From Proteobacteria bacterium UBA6908 (lineage in GTDB: Bacteria; Pseudomonadota; Gammaproteobacteria; Acidiferrobacterales; UBA6901), in assembly GCA_002451085.1 (NCBI GenBank), contig DKBE01000108.1, positions 1 through 16,459 on the forward strand: DNA of 16,459 nucleotides. The letters are read 5' to 3'. Positions 14,043 through 16,459 of this stretch are shown here, one piece after another. Within the stretch, counting starts at the first letter, position 1. Every line of letters begins with the position of its first letter. The position numbers were made by a program, and so were the translations under genes. The notes under the pieces are model-generated. The model worked only from the letters and a program-made list of their open reading frames with translations, made no database searches and had not been told where the DNA came from.

Positions 14043-14663
14043 TCAGGCCTTGCGACCGGCACGTCGGGCTCGGACACGTGCCACGGCGGCGCTGATTTCG
14101 TGGCGGATGCGCTCGCGTTCGGTGGACGTTTTCACGGCGCGTGCACGAATTGCCTTTTTGCTGGCCAGTCGCGCCAGCCGCGCCGCCGTACGGAGGCGCC
14201 AGCGCCCGGTTTCGGTACGCGTGTACTCGGGCCACGGACTGTCCGGATCGGCTTGAACGCGCTCCGGGATCAAGGCGATGCAATCGACCGGACAGGGCGG
14301 CAGGCATAACCCGCAGCCGTTGCACTCGGCGGCGATCACGGTGTGCATGCGCTTGCGCGCACCGACGATCGCATCCACCGGACACACGTCCAGGCACTTT
14401 CGACAACCGATGCATACCGCCTCATCAATCACGGCGCGCGTGCGTGGTTCATGGACGCCACATGCCGGGTCAAGTGGCTTGCCGGGGCGGCCGAGGAGTG
14501 TGCTCAGCATGCGAATGGTTGGATCACCCCCGGGCGGGCAGCGATTCAGGTCGGCTGCGCCGGCCACCATGGCTGCCGCATAGTCGCGGCAGCGCGGATA
14601 GCCACAGCGCGTGCATTGGGTCTGCGGCAGGGCGGCATCAAGGTTGGCGATCAGGGATTCCAT
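14043..14663 (-). CDS. rnfB: Short RnfB/RsxB-like iron-sulfur electron-transfer protein
   Basis: This 206-residue protein resembles the B subunit of Rnf/Rsx electron-transport complexes but lacks the N-terminal membrane helix. The N-terminal 4Fe-4S domain has C17, C20, C25 and C42 (LPQTQCTRCGYPRC ... CPPGG). Two ferredoxin [4Fe-4S] motifs follow (CIGCRKCLDVCP and CNGCGLCLPPCP), then an Arg/Ala-rich helical tail. No rnfA, C, D, G or E gene is in the window, so it may be a soluble stand-alone ferredoxin. One idea is cluster maintenance or electron delivery for neighbouring Fe-S proteins such as Nth; this is not shown. The start at 14663 gives the compact family form; ATGs at 14681 and 14720 are in frame, and none has a clear ribosome-binding site. 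Confidence 0.85.
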   Translation of the reverse strand: MESLIANLDAALPQTQCTRCGYPRCRDYAAAMVAGAADLNRCPPGGDPTIRMLSTLLGRPGKPLDPACGVHEPRTRAVIDEAVCIGCRKCLDVCPVDAIVGARKRMHTVIAAECNGCGLCLPPCPVDCIALIPERVQADPDSPWPEYTRTETGRWRLRTAARLARLASKKAIRARAVKTSTERERIRHEISAAVARVRARRAGRKA

Positions 14664-14756
14664 GGAACGGGTTTGCGGCATTGGGTTGCGAGTATGGCCT
14701 TGGGCCGGCCGGCGAGGCAATATTGAAGATCATCCATACGGATCGGGAATATCAAT

Positions 14757-15245
14757 ATGAATAAAAACCCGGAAGCAAAGAGTTTTTCCGAACGCGGTGG
14801 CTGGTGGGTACTGGCGCAATTCCCTTTGCTGATTATCGCCTATCTGGTGCCACTCTGGTTCGGGCGCCAAGTGTCCCTGGAGCAGCTGGATTTTGTTTCC
14901 GGCGCCGGTCTAATCCTGCTGGGAGCCGGGATTCTGCAGTCGGCTGCGGGTGTCGTGGCGCTGGGCCGTGTCCTTACCCCGTTTCCCTGCCCGGTGGATC
15001 ACGGGGAGCTGCGCACGAGTGGGGCCTATTCACTGGTACGGCATCCGATTTATTCCGGAATATTGTTCATGGCGCTGGGCTGGTCGTTGTATCGATTCAG
15101 TATACCCGGAGTGGTAGTTGACGTGCTGTTGTTCGTATTTTTTGACCGCAAGGCGGCACGTGAAGAGCAGTGGCTGATCGAGCGGTTTCCGGCTTACGCG
15201 GCTTACCGGCAGCGCGTCCGGAAACTGATCCCCGGAATCTATTGA
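14757..15245 (+). CDS. Isoprenylcysteine carboxyl methyltransferase-like membrane protein
   Basis: This 162-residue integral membrane protein belongs to the ICMT/phospholipid-methyltransferase superfamily. Hydrophobic segments lie at about residues 16-36, 45-68, 98-110 and 114-129. The S-adenosylmethionine-binding signature is at the C-terminal end: TSGAYSLVRHPIYSG (RHP at 95-97), then AREEQWLIERFPAYAAYRQRV with the EEQ at 136-138. Bacterial members methylate varied hydrophobic substrates, and the one here is unknown. It is divergent from rnfB; the 93-base gap must hold both promoters, but I found no strong match. GGGAA lies seven bases before the ATG. The next gene starts seven bases after its stop, so the two are probably cotranscribed. 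Confidence 0.87.
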   Translation: MNKNPEAKSFSERGGWWVLAQFPLLIIAYLVPLWFGRQVSLEQLDFVSGAGLILLGAGILQSAAGVVALGRVLTPFPCPVDHGELRTSGAYSLVRHPIYSGILFMALGWSLYRFSIPGVVVDVLLFVFFDRKAAREEQWLIERFPAYAAYRQRVRKLIPGIY

Positions 15246-15252
15246 GGCCGCC

Positions 15253-15660
15253 ATGGAAACCAGCAAGTGTCCCTTCAACGCGCCGCTCATCACCCACCAG
15301 TTCGGTTGCAGCAAAGCGCAGGAAGTCGTGCGCCGTGGCGGCGCCGAGATTGAATGCACGGACTCTACAGCCTGCACCCGTTGTCAGGCCCTGTTCGCGC
15401 GGCTCAAGTCCGTTGCGCTGCCGGCATTCGGGGTTGAGGACGATCTGCTCAGCATGCCGCACAGCGTGCTGGTCAAGATCCAGCACGGCGGGCTGCTCGG
15501 TTTGCAACGTGAGCTGACCGGAACGGCCACGATCGCCGACAAAGTCGATGACATCGACCGACTGGCAACGGACGTGAATGCCCGTTATGGCGACTCCGTT
15601 CCAGTCGACACCGTCATTGAGGACATCATCTCATTCAAGTTGCGCGCCCGGCGACGCTAG
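15253..15660 (+). CDS. Conserved cysteine-containing protein of unknown function
   Basis: This 135-residue soluble protein is of a kind I have seen in proteobacterial genomes but cannot name. The N-terminal third holds all five cysteines: C6, C19, C35, C41 and C44 (CPFN, FGCSKAQEVVRRGG, then C-x5-C-x2-C). They could ligate a metal or Fe-S cluster. The middle has ALPAFGVEDDLLSMPHSVLVKIQ, split by a Pro-His, and GGLLGLQREL. The tail is helical and ends in a basic KLRARRR. A GAGG box sits six bases before the ATG. It follows the methyltransferase-like gene by seven bases, so they form a two-gene operon. No signal peptide or membrane segment is seen. The function is unknown. Confidence 0.75.
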   Translation: METSKCPFNAPLITHQFGCSKAQEVVRRGGAEIECTDSTACTRCQALFARLKSVALPAFGVEDDLLSMPHSVLVKIQHGGLLGLQRELTGTATIADKVDDIDRLATDVNARYGDSVPVDTVIEDIISFKLRARRR

Positions 15661-15675
15661 CCGATTTCTCGCCCG

Positions 15676-15704
15676 GGAATATTTTCCTGAAACTCGTCGT
15701 CTAC
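15676..15704 (+). promoter_or_regulatory. Candidate ECF-type promoter of the TPR gene
   Basis: GGAATA (15676-15681) is followed after exactly 16 bases by CGTCTAC (15698-15704). The arrangement matches ECF-type promoters and the element before the sigma/hvf block (GGAATA-N16-TGTTTAC at 11696-11724, minus). It is 39 bases before the TPR ATG. GGAA and TTCC within it also form a short dyad. Confidence 0.45.
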
Positions 15705-15742
15705 ATCGGTGTAAATCATTGTTCTTCAGGAGGGATGACAGG

Positions 15743-16459
15743 ATGTGTCGTGCGACGCGCAGTTTCGCGCTCCTGGCCATGCTTCTGGGCGCAGCATCGG
15801 CGGCGGCTGGACCGGCCGATTTGGCGGTGCTCGATAAGCCGGCGGATGAGGCGGAAATGCGCTCGCACCTACATACTTTGAGCCAGCACCTTCGCGCCAC
15901 ACCCAATGATGCTGTTTTGCTGACCCGCCGCGGCGAAACATGGTTCCGTCTTCGCGAATACGATCGCGCAATCGACGACTTCACGCGTGCCATTGTGCTG
16001 GATGCGGCATCGGATGATGCCTATTTCGGCCGCGGTATGGCCTATGGCCGCAATGGCGAAATCGACAAGGGCATTAACGATCTTGGTACCTACATCGATA
16101 GAAATCCCGGGAGCACACTCGCCTATACAAAGCGCGGAGTGCGTTATCTGTGGCTGGGAGACGTAGCCCGTGCGAGTGCCGATCTACGTCAGGCGGTCGC
16201 GCTCGATCCGCGCAACGCCGAGGCGCATGATGATTTGGGCGTGGCGCATGCCCAGCGTGGAGAATATGACGACGCCGTGCGGCATTTTAGTGCCACGGTC
16301 CGCATCGATCCCGCTTACCAGAAGGCCTGGCACAATCTGGCGATGGTCTACTACATCACCGGAAAGGGGCCGCAGGCGCTCGATGCCATCGGACAATCGC
16401 TGCAACTGAAGCCCGAGGATCGGAATGCCCTGAGTCTCAAGGGTGAGATTCTTGAGTCC
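15743..16459 (+). CDS. Exported TPR-repeat protein, 3'-truncated by window
   Basis: The frame is open to the last base, giving 239 visible residues. The ATG at 15743 is supported by an AGGAGGG box (15728-15734) eight bases upstream. The first 22 residues look like a Sec signal peptide (basic start, then FALLAMLLGAASAAA), so the protein is probably periplasmic. No lipobox cysteine is seen. From residue 56, five 34-residue tetratricopeptide repeats follow without gaps (56-89, 90-123, 124-157, 158-191, 192-225), and a sixth begins at 226. Each has the small and aromatic positions of the motif, for example LGVAHAQRGEYDDAVRHF. TPRs mediate protein-protein contacts; the partner is unknown. A candidate ECF promoter lies upstream. 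Confidence 0.85.
   Translation, partial: MCRATRSFALLAMLLGAASAAAGPADLAVLDKPADEAEMRSHLHTLSQHLRATPNDAVLLTRRGETWFRLREYDRAIDDFTRAIVLDAASDDAYFGRGMAYGRNGEIDKGINDLGTYIDRNPGSTLAYTKRGVRYLWLGDVARASADLRQAVALDPRNAEAHDDLGVAHAQRGEYDDAVRHFSATVRIDPAYQKAWHNLAMVYYITGKGPQALDAIGQSLQLKPEDRNALSLKGEILES

Overview
The window reads as chromosomal DNA of a GC-rich gammaproteobacterium. Housekeeping genes (lpdA, argG, ppnP, gloA, nth, rnfB, a DUF1841 gene) have proteobacterial sequence character and there is no plasmid, phage or insertion-sequence hallmark. The lineage is inferred from protein character only. I see no rRNA, tRNA or CRISPR array.

Layout. (1) 1-5726, plus strand: the 3' part of a dihydrolipoyl dehydrogenase gene that continues upstream into an Ala/Pro linker, so it is probably a lipoyl-domain fusion; then argG; two tandem hairpins; a triple-PAS GGDEF-EAL cyclic-di-GMP protein; and ppnP. 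(2) 5751-7341, minus strand: a DUF2156 gene and a GNAT acetyltransferase joined by an ATGA overlap, preceded by a possible 26-codon leader ORF. (3) 7374-7521: a candidate structured RNA ending in a clear intrinsic terminator, also read on the minus strand, facing gloA (plus).

(4) 7996-11724, minus strand, is the most interesting block. It carries an HvfA/bufferin-type RiPP copper-peptide locus. In transcription order it holds a short frameshifted ORF, an ECF sigma factor, a small zinc-finger (ZAS) anti-sigma, the precursor peptide HvfA (Sec signal plus KCG repeats), the MNIO/DUF692 maturase HvfB, the partner HvfC (DUF2063) and the DoxX-type membrane protein HvfX. Genes overlap or nearly touch, except for a 60-base gap before hvfA and a strong 11-bp hairpin between hvfA and hvfB. 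By analogy with described hvf/buf/gig systems, the peptide would be modified at cysteine by HvfB/HvfC, exported and used to bind copper. The sigma/anti-sigma pair would supply metal- or stress-responsive control. A GGAATA-N16-TGTTTAC element upstream of the block matches one in front of the TPR gene at 15743, and a weaker copy lies before gloA, which suggests a small ECF regulon.

(5) 11868-14663, minus strand: a compact four-gene run of rnfB (short, soluble form), nth, a FIST-domain gene and a DUF1841 gene. (6) 14757-16459, plus strand: an isoprenylcysteine-methyltransferase-like membrane protein, an uncharacterised cysteine-containing protein, and the start of an exported TPR-repeat protein cut off by the window end.
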